DNA from: Dysgonomonas sp. ZJ279
GTDB lineage: Bacteria; Bacteroidota; Bacteroidia; Bacteroidales; Dysgonomonadaceae
Length of the DNA stretch: 57,156 nt
Assembly (NCBI RefSeq): GCF_011039205.1
Contig: NZ_JAAKEL010000021.1
Location: forward strand, 1 to 57,156
Reading direction: 5' to 3'
The translations under genes and the position numbers were made by a program. The first letter of the stretch is position 1, and each line of letters begins with the position of its first letter. A model generated the notes under the pieces. It did not search any database, was not told where the DNA came from, and saw only the letters and a list, made by a program, of their open reading frames with translations. Shown piece after piece: positions 43,530 through 51,970 of the stretch.

Positions 43530-45233
43530 TTATTTGGCATTTATTTCTGTTAAGACAACTTCAGCCCTGTCAATCGCAACTTTGATATTATTGCAGATAT
43601 TCTCCTCTCCTATCATCGAAGGAATTATCGATTTTTCGATCATCTTATGAACTTTAGGTTTTACGCCCGATAAGATAATATGTATTCCATCATTTATAGA
43701 TTTTTCGCACAGGCTTTCGAGATTGTGCAAACCGGTAGAATCTATAAACGGAACCTTTCGCATACGAATAATCCGGATTTTAGACTTATCCCCTATCTCG
43801 CGCATACTTTCATCAAATTTATTAGCTATTCCAAAAAAGAATGGCCCGTCTATCTCGTAAATCTCAACTCCTTTGGGTAAAGTAAATATATCATCGTCAT
43901 GTCCAAATTCATTTTCATCAGTCAAATCCAATTCATCTTTGATAACAGACACATGAGTCACTTCGTTCATCCGTTTTAAGAATAAGAACACAGCTAAAAG
44001 TATACCGATCTCAATAGCAATCGTCAGATCGAATATAAGCGTCAAAGAGAATGTGGTGAGCAATACAGCAACATCCGCCTTAGAGTTCCTTAAAAGATCT
44101 ACAAACGACCTCCATTCACTCATGTTGTAGGATACAATAATCAATATTGCGGCAAGACATGCCATCGGGATATGTTTGGTAAGACTGCCCAGAAACAATA
44201 CAATCATCATTAGAAAAATAGAATGAATGACTCCTGCAACAGGACTACGACCTCCATTGTTTACGTTGGTCATAGTACGTGCCAGTGCACCTGTAGCCGG
44301 TATTCCACCAAAGAGAGGTGTCACTATATTTGCAACCCCTTGTGCTATTAATTCAACATTCGAATTATGTTTTTCACCTGTTACACCATCTGCAACACTG
44401 GCAGATATGAGAGATTCAATCGATCCTAACATGGCAAGGGTAAAAGCTGTAGGAAACAGGTCATTAATCAGACCTATGTTAATGGAAAAACCATCTGTAA
44501 CAGTCGGCAGATCACTGCTAATATTAAATTTGTCTCCAATTGTAGAAATAGATGTAATATCTAAATAATTTCTAAGTAGGTATACAAGAACGGTAACAAC
44601 TACTACTGCGAGTAATGAGCCGGGAATCTTTTTTGATATTTTATGAGAAAACACTATAATCAAGACACTTAAGACCCCTATTATCAAAGTATATATATCA
44701 GTTGTACTAAAATGGTTAATATACACCGACCATTTACCAATAAAATCAGGAGGTATAGCTTCTGTGATAGTCATACCAAAGAAATCTTTCATTTGAGTCG
44801 AGAATATAATGACGGCAATACCACTCATATACCCTACAATAATAGGATAAGGGATAAACCGGATAACAGCACCTAATTTTAAAACACCCATCAGTATAAG
44901 CATCAACCCCGACATTACCGTTGTTACGATAAGCCCTTCAAATCCATAGTTCTCGATTGTATTATATACGACAACAATAAAAGCTCCCGTAGGTCCTGCA
45001 ATTTGGACAGAACTTCCGCCAAGCATCGATACTATAAATCCGGCAATAATAGACGTCATCAGCCCTTTTTCGGGACTAACGCCTGACGCGATACCAAAAG
45101 CCAAAGCAAGAGGTAAAGCTACAATACCAACAATAAGACCTGCCATGAGGTCATTTAAGAATTTCTCCTTATTATAAGTTCTAAGTGATTTTATTAATTG
45201 AGGAGTGAAGTCTTGGAAAATATCTTTTTTCAT
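43530..45233 (-). CDS. SulP-family anion transporter with STAS domain
   Basis: The 567-residue protein has about 12-14 membrane segments of the sulfate permease/bicarbonate transporter family (DLMAGLIVGIVALPLALAFGIASG, SIIAGFIVSMLGGSSVQIAGPTGAFIVVV, ELIAQGVANIVTPLFGGIPATGALARTMTNVNNGG) and a C-terminal STAS domain (GVEIYEIDGPFFFGIANKFDESM, RIIRMRKVPFIDSTGLHNLESL). The substrate may be sulfate, bicarbonate or another anion. Start ATG 45233 (MKKDIFQDF) is preferred over an upstream in-frame ATG because family members begin close to the first helix. Confidence 0.95.
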   Translation of the reverse strand: MKKDIFQDFTPQLIKSLRTYNKEKFLNDLMAGLIVGIVALPLALAFGIASGVSPEKGLMTSIIAGFIVSMLGGSSVQIAGPTGAFIVVVYNTIENYGFEGLIVTTVMSGLMLILMGVLKLGAVIRFIPYPIIVGYMSGIAVIIFSTQMKDFFGMTITEAIPPDFIGKWSVYINHFSTTDIYTLIIGVLSVLIIVFSHKISKKIPGSLLAVVVVTVLVYLLRNYLDITSISTIGDKFNISSDLPTVTDGFSINIGLINDLFPTAFTLAMLGSIESLISASVADGVTGEKHNSNVELIAQGVANIVTPLFGGIPATGALARTMTNVNNGGRSPVAGVIHSIFLMMIVLFLGSLTKHIPMACLAAILIIVSYNMSEWRSFVDLLRNSKADVAVLLTTFSLTLIFDLTIAIEIGILLAVFLFLKRMNEVTHVSVIKDELDLTDENEFGHDDDIFTLPKGVEIYEIDGPFFFGIANKFDESMREIGDKSKIRIIRMRKVPFIDSTGLHNLESLCEKSINDGIHIILSGVKPKVHKMIEKSIIPSMIGEENICNNIKVAIDRAEVVLTEINAK

Positions 45234-45420
45234 GTTAAAAATTGATAGCAAATAGATTTTAACTATTAACACTTATTGAAACTTAACACATGGATGGATA
45301 ATTATCTATTAAAGAATGGTTTGTTTGCTTAACAAATCTCTTTGTTTAGAATGAGTCTAAGTAACTTGTTTTAAGCACATTTTATTTAATATTTTTAAGC
45401 ATTGCAAAGGTATGAAATCA

Positions 45421-45451
45421 TTTGATCATAGCACAATAAATATTACTTTTG
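45421..45451 (+). promoter_or_regulatory. Promoter of rubrerythrin
   Basis: TTTG (45421-45424), exactly 19 bp, TACTTTTG (45444-45451): full Bacteroidota consensus, 41 bp before the ATG at 45493. Confidence 0.8.
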
Positions 45452-45492
45452 TATTATCTAAAGCTAAAAACTATCATTAAAATATCATAATT

Positions 45493-46071
45493 ATGGAAAA
45501 AAGTATTAAAGGCACCGAAACTGAAAAGTGTCTATTAAAATCTTTTGCTGGTGAATCACAAGCAAGAATGCGCTACACTATGTTCGCAAGTGCTGCTAAA
45601 AAAGAAGGTTTTGAACAAATTGCTGCAATTTTCTTAGAAACTGCAGACCAAGAAAAAGAACATGCTAAACGTATGTTTAAATTTCTGGAGGGTGGAATGG
45701 TTGAAATTACAGCCTCTTATCCTGCCGGTAAAATCGGAACTACTGCTGAAAACTTAGAAGAAGCTGCCGCAGGAGAACACGAAGAGTGGGCACTAGATTA
45801 TCCTGCTTTTGCAGAAATTGCAGAAAAAGAAGGATTTAAAGAAATCGCTGTAATGTATCGCATGGTTGCTAAAGTAGAAAACATGCACGAAGATCGTTAC
45901 AGAGCTCTTCTAGCAAGAGTTACCAGCAATGGTGTATTCTCTCGCGAAGAGGCTATCGACTGGCAATGTCGCAATTGTGGATGGGTAATAAAGAGCAAAA
46001 GCGCTCCTAAAACATGTCCTGCCTGTCTTCATTCTCAAGCATACTTCGAGCCGCTTAAATGGAATTTCTAA
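45493..46071 (+). CDS. rbr: Rubrerythrin
   Basis: The 192-residue protein reduces hydrogen peroxide in anaerobes. The N-terminal four-helix diiron domain carries the ligand glutamates in [48 protein letters not shown] and [16 protein letters not shown]; the C-terminal rubredoxin-like domain has [20 protein letters not shown]. It is expressed from its own consensus promoter and ends at its own terminator, and is divergent from the SulP gene. Confidence 0.98.
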   Translation: MEKSIKGTETEKCLLKSFAGESQARMRYTMFASAAKKEGFEQIAAIFLETADQEKEHAKRMFKFLEGGMVEITASYPAGKIGTTAENLEEAAAGEHEEWALDYPAFAEIAEKEGFKEIAVMYRMVAKVENMHEDRYRALLARVTSNGVFSREEAIDWQCRNCGWVIKSKSAPKTCPACLHSQAYFEPLKWNF

Positions 46072-46092
46072 AAAGAAATGTTTGAAATACAT

Positions 46093-46121
46093 AAAAGGTC
46101 GCAAAATTTGCGACCTTTTTT
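46093..46121 (+). terminator. Terminator of rubrerythrin
   Basis: AAAAGGTCGC (46093-46102), loop AAAATTT, GCGACCTTTT (46110-46119), then Ts. Confidence 0.88.
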
Positions 46122-46264
46122 CGTTTTAAAATACTTACCAATAATCAGTTTCTAATGTGTCGCTTCACCGATCGTCAACTGTAACAACTAAACTTTTAGT
46201 ACAACAAAGGAGCATGAGAAACCAGTTAATACGAAAAAAGAAAGAATCAATTTTATCATATTCT

Positions 46265-47017
46265 TCACCAGTATAAAGAACTATATTTGTGTAATGCCGA
46301 AGTATCACTCACAGACCATTCGTTATTAGTGAATATATAAGGAATAGTAACTTCAGTCTTTGATTCCACCTTGAAATCAAAAAAACCATCGTCCAGTTGT
46401 ACGATGATACCATCTTCTAAGAAATAATGCATTTTTAATGTATCATTAATTATTTCAAATTCAGATGTAAATGCATGGCACTGTTCACCAAGTGTCGCAT
46501 TCCATAACGATTCTATTATGGGATTTCCCATGTTATTAATATCTTTAAACAGATAAAAACACTCAGAATCATACGCTGGTCCTTTATCGCAGACCATTGT
46601 TAAATAGTAATAATCACCTCTTTTAAGAAAGCTTGTTGAAAAATCCTTCTCATAATCAGTACTAAATGAGTAATCACCGACTAGAATAGTTCTATCAACT
46701 ATATTCACCTTCAGCAGTTGATATCTATTTAATTGGGAGTTATAAACATAGGCTATAAAATTATTTTTCGATAAATCTTTATAGTATTTTCCAGAATAAA
46801 CAACGCTATCACTATTTTCTTTTAGGTATAAGGTATCTAAAACCTTGGCTTCCTTCAGCAATAGACGGGTATCTTGGATTGATATATACCCCGAATCCTG
46901 AGTAAATATCGTAGCAAATATATTTGAATTAGAATTGTTTGTACGAACACATCCAAAGCTACTATATAACAATATAATAGCAATGAAGACAAACACGAAT
47001 AATATAGATTTTCTCAC
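46265..47017 (-). CDS. Lipoprotein of unknown function
   Basis: The 250-residue product from GTG 47017 has a signal peptide VRKSILFVFVFIAIILLY with lipobox SSFGC (Cys23). The frame is open upstream to 47101, but that would overlap the start of the S9 peptidase gene and bury the signal peptide, so GTG is preferred. The mature protein is beta-rich and Asp/Tyr-rich (NSDSVVYSGKYYKDLSKNNFIAYVYN, FLKRGDYYYLTMVCDKGPAYDSECFYLF). No family recognised. Confidence 0.65.
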   Translation of the reverse strand: MRKSILFVFVFIAIILLYSSFGCVRTNNSNSNIFATIFTQDSGYISIQDTRLLLKEAKVLDTLYLKENSDSVVYSGKYYKDLSKNNFIAYVYNSQLNRYQLLKVNIVDRTILVGDYSFSTDYEKDFSTSFLKRGDYYYLTMVCDKGPAYDSECFYLFKDINNMGNPIIESLWNATLGEQCHAFTSEFEIINDTLKMHYFLEDGIIVQLDDGFFDFKVESKTEVTIPYIFTNNEWSVSDTSALHKYSSLYW

Positions 47018-47085
47018 CTGAAATAATAAACTTGTAGTTATTGTAAAAAAGGAATAACTTTGAAACCATAAAATTAATAAATAAT

Positions 47086-49182
47086 ATGAAATACGGATCA
47101 ATTATGGCACTAGCTTTAAGTGCAACTATGCTTGCTTGTAATTCGACTACTCAAAAGAATGAAAAGGAGGCAGAAGCTCCTATCATCGAAAAATCTACTA
47201 TTAAAGTAGAAAATGGCATCATGACTCCAGAAGTACTTTATAGTTTTGGTCGTCTATCAGATGTGCAAATCTCACCTGACAAATCAAAAATTTTATATGG
47301 TGTCACCTATGTTGGTATAGAGCAAAACAAAACAAATAAGGAATTATTTGTAATGAATGTAGATGGTTCTGACAAGAATCAAATAACTAAAACCGCAAAA
47401 AGCGAAAACAATGCAGTATGGGTAAAAGATGGCTCTAAAATAGCTTTTTTAAGCGTCGAGAGTGGTTCTTCTCAGATATGGGAAATGGATACCGATGGGT
47501 CTAGCCGGAAGCAAATTAGTGATATAGAAGGTGGAGTAAATGGCTTTATCTATTCACCTGACGGTAAAAAAATATTATATATAAAGAATGTAAAATCGGG
47601 TGAACGCACTGTTGATAAATACCCTGATCTGCCAAATGCATCCGGACGTATTATAGATGACTTGATGTACAAACACTGGTCCGAATGGATAGACGAAATT
47701 CCACATAGTTTTGTAGCCGATTTTGATGGTGAAAAATTATCTAATGATACTGACATATTAAATGGAGAACCTTACGAATGCCCTATGCTTCCCTTTGGTG
47801 GAACTGAACAACTGGCGTGGAGTCCCGATAGTAAAACCATAGCTTATACTTGTCGTAAGAAAAAAGGCCTAGATTATGCCCTTTCTACAAATTCTGACAT
47901 ATATCTATATAATGTCGATACTAAAGAAACAAGTAATATGACCGAAGGCATGATGGGATATGACATAAATCCGATCTTCTCGCCTGATGGTAAATATATC
48001 GCTTGGCAGAGTATGGAGCGTGAAGGTTACGAATCAGACAAGAATCGCCTATTTGTAATGAGCTTGGAGACTAAAGAGAAAATATATGTAACCGAAAATT
48101 TTGATTACAATACCGATAATGCTATTTGGAACGATGATAATCAGAGTCTGCATATTGTCTCTTGTGTAGAAGCTAAAACCCAATTATATAAAGTTTTTAT
48201 CCACACTAAAGAGATCAAATCTATAACAACGGGTATTCATGACTATGAGTCGTGTGCTATTGCAGGAGATAAGCTAATCGCTGTCAGACACTCTATGTCT
48301 AAACCGAATGAGATATACTCTGTCAACATATCTTCGGGCGAGGCTACTGAATTGAGTTTTGAAAATAAAGAGATTTTAGATCAATTACAGATGGGTAAAG
48401 TTGAAGAACGATGGATAACAACCACAGATGGAAAGAAGATGCTTACATGGGTTGTTTATCCGCCAAACTTCGACCCAAATAAGAAGTACCCTACCCTACT
48501 CTATTGCCAAGGCGGTCCCCAAAGTACTGTAAGCCAATTCTGGTCTTACCGTTGGAACTTGCAGATGATGGCTGCAAATAATTATATTATTGTTGCTCCT
48601 AATCGTCGAGGATTACCCGGATTTGGTCAGGAATGGCTAGAGCAAATAAGTGGTGATTATGGTGGCCAAAATATGAAAGATTATTTATCAGCGATTGATA
48701 CTGTCTCGAAAGAGCCTTATGTTGATGCCAATAAATTGGGTTGCACTGGTGCTAGCTATGGAGGCTTTTCAGTTTATTGGTTAGCTGGCAACCACAACAA
48801 ACGTTTCAAGGCATTTTTAGCACATGCCGGAATATTTAATTTAGAGGCTCAGTATTTGGAGACTGAAGAGATGTGGTTCGCAAACTGGGATTTAGGTGGC
48901 TCATACTGGGATCGTAATAATAGTATTGCACAACGTAGCTATGCTAATTCACCACACCTTTTTGTTGAAAAATGGGATACCCCAATTATGATTACTCATG
49001 GTGAATTAGATTTCAGGATCTTAGCATCGCAAGGTATGCAGGCTTTTAATGCCGCCAAATTAAGAGGTATTCCTGCCCGCATGCTTATTTATCCAAATGA
49101 GAACCACTGGATATCTCAACCTCAAAATGGGATATTATTTCAAAGAGAATTTTTCAGATGGTTTGATACTTATCTGAAATAA
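47086..49182 (+). CDS. S9-family prolyl oligopeptidase-like peptidase (lipoprotein)
   Basis: The 698-residue protein has a lipoprotein signal (MKYGSIMALALSATMLAC, Cys18), an N-terminal beta-propeller (DVQISPDKSKILYGVTY, VWVKDGSKIAFLSVESG, FSPDGKYIAWQSMEREG) and a C-terminal alpha/beta-hydrolase domain. The catalytic triad is visible: Ser in GCTGASYGGFSVYWLAG, Asp in THGELDFRI and His in YPNENHWI. It would cleave dipeptides or oligopeptides outside the cytoplasm, similar to the DPP-type S9 enzymes of Bacteroidales that live on peptides. Confidence 0.95.
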   Translation: MKYGSIMALALSATMLACNSTTQKNEKEAEAPIIEKSTIKVENGIMTPEVLYSFGRLSDVQISPDKSKILYGVTYVGIEQNKTNKELFVMNVDGSDKNQITKTAKSENNAVWVKDGSKIAFLSVESGSSQIWEMDTDGSSRKQISDIEGGVNGFIYSPDGKKILYIKNVKSGERTVDKYPDLPNASGRIIDDLMYKHWSEWIDEIPHSFVADFDGEKLSNDTDILNGEPYECPMLPFGGTEQLAWSPDSKTIAYTCRKKKGLDYALSTNSDIYLYNVDTKETSNMTEGMMGYDINPIFSPDGKYIAWQSMEREGYESDKNRLFVMSLETKEKIYVTENFDYNTDNAIWNDDNQSLHIVSCVEAKTQLYKVFIHTKEIKSITTGIHDYESCAIAGDKLIAVRHSMSKPNEIYSVNISSGEATELSFENKEILDQLQMGKVEERWITTTDGKKMLTWVVYPPNFDPNKKYPTLLYCQGGPQSTVSQFWSYRWNLQMMAANNYIIVAPNRRGLPGFGQEWLEQISGDYGGQNMKDYLSAIDTVSKEPYVDANKLGCTGASYGGFSVYWLAGNHNKRFKAFLAHAGIFNLEAQYLETEEMWFANWDLGGSYWDRNNSIAQRSYANSPHLFVEKWDTPIMITHGELDFRILASQGMQAFNAAKLRGIPARMLIYPNENHWISQPQNGILFQREFFRWFDTYLK

Positions 49183-49230
49183 AAAATCTTTTGACGAAAC
49201 TGATACTAAATGTAGAAATACTAATTATAT

Positions 49231-49275
49231 ACATTAAAAAAGCAACTGGAACATATCCAGTTGCTTTTTTAATGT
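49231..49275 (+). terminator. Terminator of the S9 peptidase gene
   Basis: A perfect 20-bp inverted repeat: 49231-49250 pairs with 49256-49275 around loop ACATA, core AGCAACTGGA/TCCAGTTGCT and a six-T run inside the 3' arm. Long stem with T-run; works as a bidirectional terminator in form. Confidence 0.9.
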
Positions 49276-49528
49276 GAGATTCTGAATGTTTGAGATCGTT
49301 GAATGGATAGCAATAATATTTATAGTTTATTGTAAAGCTTAGATTCTAACAAATCCTCCCCTATTTAATGATTTTTATAATTCACCTATTCAATAGAGAA
49401 ATTTATTATTTTACAGGTATGAGTACTACTTACACATGTCACCCTTTGTTCCCAATAAAATTCTTTCATTTTTAACTCTTTGAAAAGCAACATCTTGTCA
49501 TTTTTATTAAAAAATATCCTCAAACCTA
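49276..49528. other. Intergenic stretch without recognised feature
   Basis: About 250 bp of AT-rich sequence between the S9 terminator and the tRNA-Asp promoter. I see no gene or repeat here. Confidence 0.5.
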
Positions 49529-49559
49529 TTGCAGGAATCAAATTCTTATCATATCTTTG
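49529..49559 (+). promoter_or_regulatory. Promoter of tRNA-Asp
   Basis: TTG (49529-49531), 20 bp, TATCTTTG (49552-49559). The tRNA starts 54 bp downstream. Confidence 0.7.
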
Positions 49560-49612
49560 CATCGCATTTCAGAGGAAATGACACTTCTAATAAGAAGTAA
49601 AAAAATAAAAAT

Positions 49613-49686
49613 GGTGTGGTAGTTCAGTTGGTTAGAATACCTGCCTGTCACGCAGGGGGTCGCGGGTTCGAGTCCCGTCCATACCG
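49613..49686 (+). tRNA. tRNA-Asp (GTC)
   Basis: Acceptor GGTGTGG/CCATACC with one G-U, discriminator G; anticodon stem CCTGC/GCAGG and loop CTGTCAC with anticodon GTC; T arm GCGGG-TTCGAGT-CCCGT. CCA is not encoded. Its 3' end borders sequence of accessory character, suggesting that it serves as an integration site. Confidence 0.96.
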
Positions 49687-49696
49687 CCTCTTAATT

Positions 49697-49730
49697 AAGC
49701 AATCTATTGATTATCAATAGATTGCTTTTT
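49697..49730 (+). terminator. Terminator of tRNA-Asp
   Basis: AAGCAATCTATTGA (49697-49710), loop TTA, TCAATAGATTGCTT (49714-49727), then Ts. Perfect 14-bp stem directly after the tRNA. Confidence 0.85.
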
Positions 49731-49742
49731 GCATTTATGCAG

Positions 49743-49764
49743 TTGTGTTGCATTTGTGTTGCAA
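49743..49764. repeat. Two 11-bp direct repeats next to tRNA-Asp
   Basis: TTGTGTTGCAT (49743-49753) is followed immediately by TTGTGTTGCAA (49754-49764), 10 of 11 identical. Short direct repeats beside a tRNA attachment site are what tyrosine-integrase arm-type sites look like; this interpretation is inference. Confidence 0.55.
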
Positions 49765-49873
49765 ATTGGAAAAATATTACCCTTTTACCCCTCCTAGGAA
49801 GCTATTAGTAATTGATAGAAATTACGAGAAAAACAAAAAAACTTGCTACTTTTATATTTAAATAATTACAACC

Positions 49874-51205
49874 ATGGATAAGCAGTCGGTAGAGAGGTTC
49901 GAATATAAAGGGTATTGGTTTTTACCTAATGATAATGAAAATCGTATTGCCGGATATCTAACTTTTATACCTAATGAAAGAATGGAGTTAGAACTGATTG
50001 GAGGTTTTGAAAAAGACTTTTTCAAAAAGCAACCACGTTACGCTATTATACACGGTATAACATCTGATTCGCAAAAAGTAACTTTAGTTCATTGTCATTC
50101 TTATGGATCTATAAATCTCAGTTGTTCCTTTCCGATAACAAAATATTCTTGTCGATACCTAATAGTGGGCAAGCATCTAACAGATATAAATGAGCATTGT
50201 TTTAATAGAATTAAAGTTCATGCGCCTTTCTTAACGAAATGGATACATCCGGCACTTATTCAACCAATCATACAACTAGTTGATAATAATAACAAAGAAG
50301 AATCAATTAGCTATTCATTCTCTAGCGATCATAAAATGAAATGCGAAGTTGACATTGATTCTCAATTCAGACTGGTTATTAAAAGTTGCGTCGATTTAAA
50401 TGAATCAAATAATCTATTAGATGTTTCGTTATCACAATTTACCTATTTTGAGATAGAGAGCATCTCAAACAAAACAAATATTGATAACCTATTAAGCAGA
50501 GCTAGGCTTTTCCTCGAATTTATATCTTTAGCATCTTTGCATCTAGCCAATTTATCAAGCATTACATTATATGACAGTGATAATTTTCAGGAGTTCAAAA
50601 ATGGTGCAAAATCAGAATATCCCATTCAGTTTTTTGAACGTTATGAAAATTTCAGAGGTAATAGAACAAAGAATATTAAGATTTATGACTTCTTATTTAT
50701 ATATTCAGATATAAAAGAAATATTTTCTGATATTCTCATTAAGTGGTTTGAAACTAAGTCTGATATGGCTCCAATCAGAGGGCATTTAATAAAGAGTGTC
50801 CAAGAGAAAGAATATTTTGACAGCTTAGATTTCTTAATTATTGTACAGGCTTTGGAGGGTTATCACACAAGGTTTTTACCTCAAAATAGACCTACTAAAG
50901 CGAATGGGACGCTCGGATATATTAAATTACCTCAGCGAATAAAAGAATTGTTATTGCTGTTCCACAATGTTGTAAAAATAAATGGATCACAAATAGACGA
51001 AAAAGCGACAGTTGATTCTCGTAATTATTACTCACATTTTTATAAAAGAAATAAAAATCATAAGATTCTAGATGGGATTGAATTATTTGAACTTTCAAAA
51101 AAGTTGAGAATATTGCTGATTTGTTGTGTATTACATTTTGTAGGGTTTGAAAATGATAAAATAAACGAGTTGCTAAATAAAAGCAATAACAATAAATTGA
51201 GATAG
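49874..51205 (+). CDS. ApeA-like anti-phage HEPN protein
   Basis: The 443-residue protein fits the ApeA family of single-gene anti-phage HEPN proteins: a beta-rich N-terminal domain (FEYKGYWFLPNDNENRIAGYLTFIPN, LIGGFEKDFF, IHGITSDSQKVTLVHCHS) and a helical C-terminal HEPN-like domain. The HEPN nuclease motif R-x4-H is at Arg383 to His388 in VDSRNYYSHFYKR. HEPN proteins of this type are RNases that act during infection. No signal peptide. The next gene begins immediately after its stop codon. Confidence 0.82.
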   Translation: MDKQSVERFEYKGYWFLPNDNENRIAGYLTFIPNERMELELIGGFEKDFFKKQPRYAIIHGITSDSQKVTLVHCHSYGSINLSCSFPITKYSCRYLIVGKHLTDINEHCFNRIKVHAPFLTKWIHPALIQPIIQLVDNNNKEESISYSFSSDHKMKCEVDIDSQFRLVIKSCVDLNESNNLLDVSLSQFTYFEIESISNKTNIDNLLSRARLFLEFISLASLHLANLSSITLYDSDNFQEFKNGAKSEYPIQFFERYENFRGNRTKNIKIYDFLFIYSDIKEIFSDILIKWFETKSDMAPIRGHLIKSVQEKEYFDSLDFLIIVQALEGYHTRFLPQNRPTKANGTLGYIKLPQRIKELLLLFHNVVKINGSQIDEKATVDSRNYYSHFYKRNKNHKILDGIELFELSKKLRILLICCVLHFVGFENDKINELLNKSNNNKLR

Positions 51206-51943
51206 ATGACAACCGATCTAATGTCTATATTCAAATCAATATACCTGTTTTTGATGGATAACCTCCATCAATCACTCTACCTTGAATACAGGCTTTTAAA
51301 GCGTGGATATCTATTATATAGACATGAGGTCTTGAAGAAGGGTAAAACATTCGAAATATATGTAAAGGATTACTTGGCTGAAATATATAACTTCAGCTAT
51401 AAAAACCCGAGGGAACTAGCCGAAAAAACACGCATTCACTCCAAAGTAATAGATATATTTACTCTTCGCCCCGACCTTATACAACAATATTTTGCTGAAG
51501 ACTTTGATTTCAATTCATATAAACAATTGATAAAGGAATATGATACTTCAGAATTTATCCCTAGCAAAGTTGACATACCAGATTCTACTTATATTGAATT
51601 AGCTGAACCAAATCCAATCGTTGAACAATTTCCCATATTAGATAAAGAAGAGCAGCTTGCTAAAGTTCGTACAGAAATACTTAAATATGAATCAGGAGAA
51701 AAACAACCTAAGCATATAGGACAGCGAATGTTCGGTTATTTACTCAAAGCTAATTATTTTAGTGCATATAACGATGAACAACGAAATGAAGCTTGGCAAA
51801 AGTTCACAGGATTAGATTCTAAACCGGAAATGAGTTATCTACGTGATCCCTCTTATAATAAAAATTCAATAGTAAAAGAAAAATTTTCAGCACAACTTAA
51901 GCAGATTGATGAGTTTTTCTATTTAGTGGGGCTAAAAATGTAG
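51206..51943 (+). CDS. Unknown protein abutting the ApeA-like gene
   Basis: The 245-residue protein starts directly after the ApeA stop codon (TAG then ATG), so the two are translated from one mRNA. I do not recognise a family. The N-terminal third is helical and basic (YLEYRLLKRGYLLYRHEVLKKGKTFEIYVKDYLAEIY); the middle has an acidic, Pro-rich stretch (ELAEPNPIVEQFPILDKEEQ); the end has QRMFGYLLKANYFSAYNDEQRNEAWQKF. No signal peptide, membrane segment or nuclease motif is visible. A later ATG at 51221 (MSIFKSI) is a possible start. Confidence 0.65.
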   Translation: MTTDLMSIFKSIYLFLMDNLHQSLYLEYRLLKRGYLLYRHEVLKKGKTFEIYVKDYLAEIYNFSYKNPRELAEKTRIHSKVIDIFTLRPDLIQQYFAEDFDFNSYKQLIKEYDTSEFIPSKVDIPDSTYIELAEPNPIVEQFPILDKEEQLAKVRTEILKYESGEKQPKHIGQRMFGYLLKANYFSAYNDEQRNEAWQKFTGLDSKPEMSYLRDPSYNKNSIVKEKFSAQLKQIDEFFYLVGLKM

Positions 51944-51970
51944 TTTGTCAAAAATACCTAATCTTAATAT

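Noticed and set aside
47018-47101. 28-codon upstream extension of the 46265 lipoprotein gene
   Set aside because: It would overlap the start of the divergent S9 peptidase and place the signal peptide internally; GTG 47017 is the better start.
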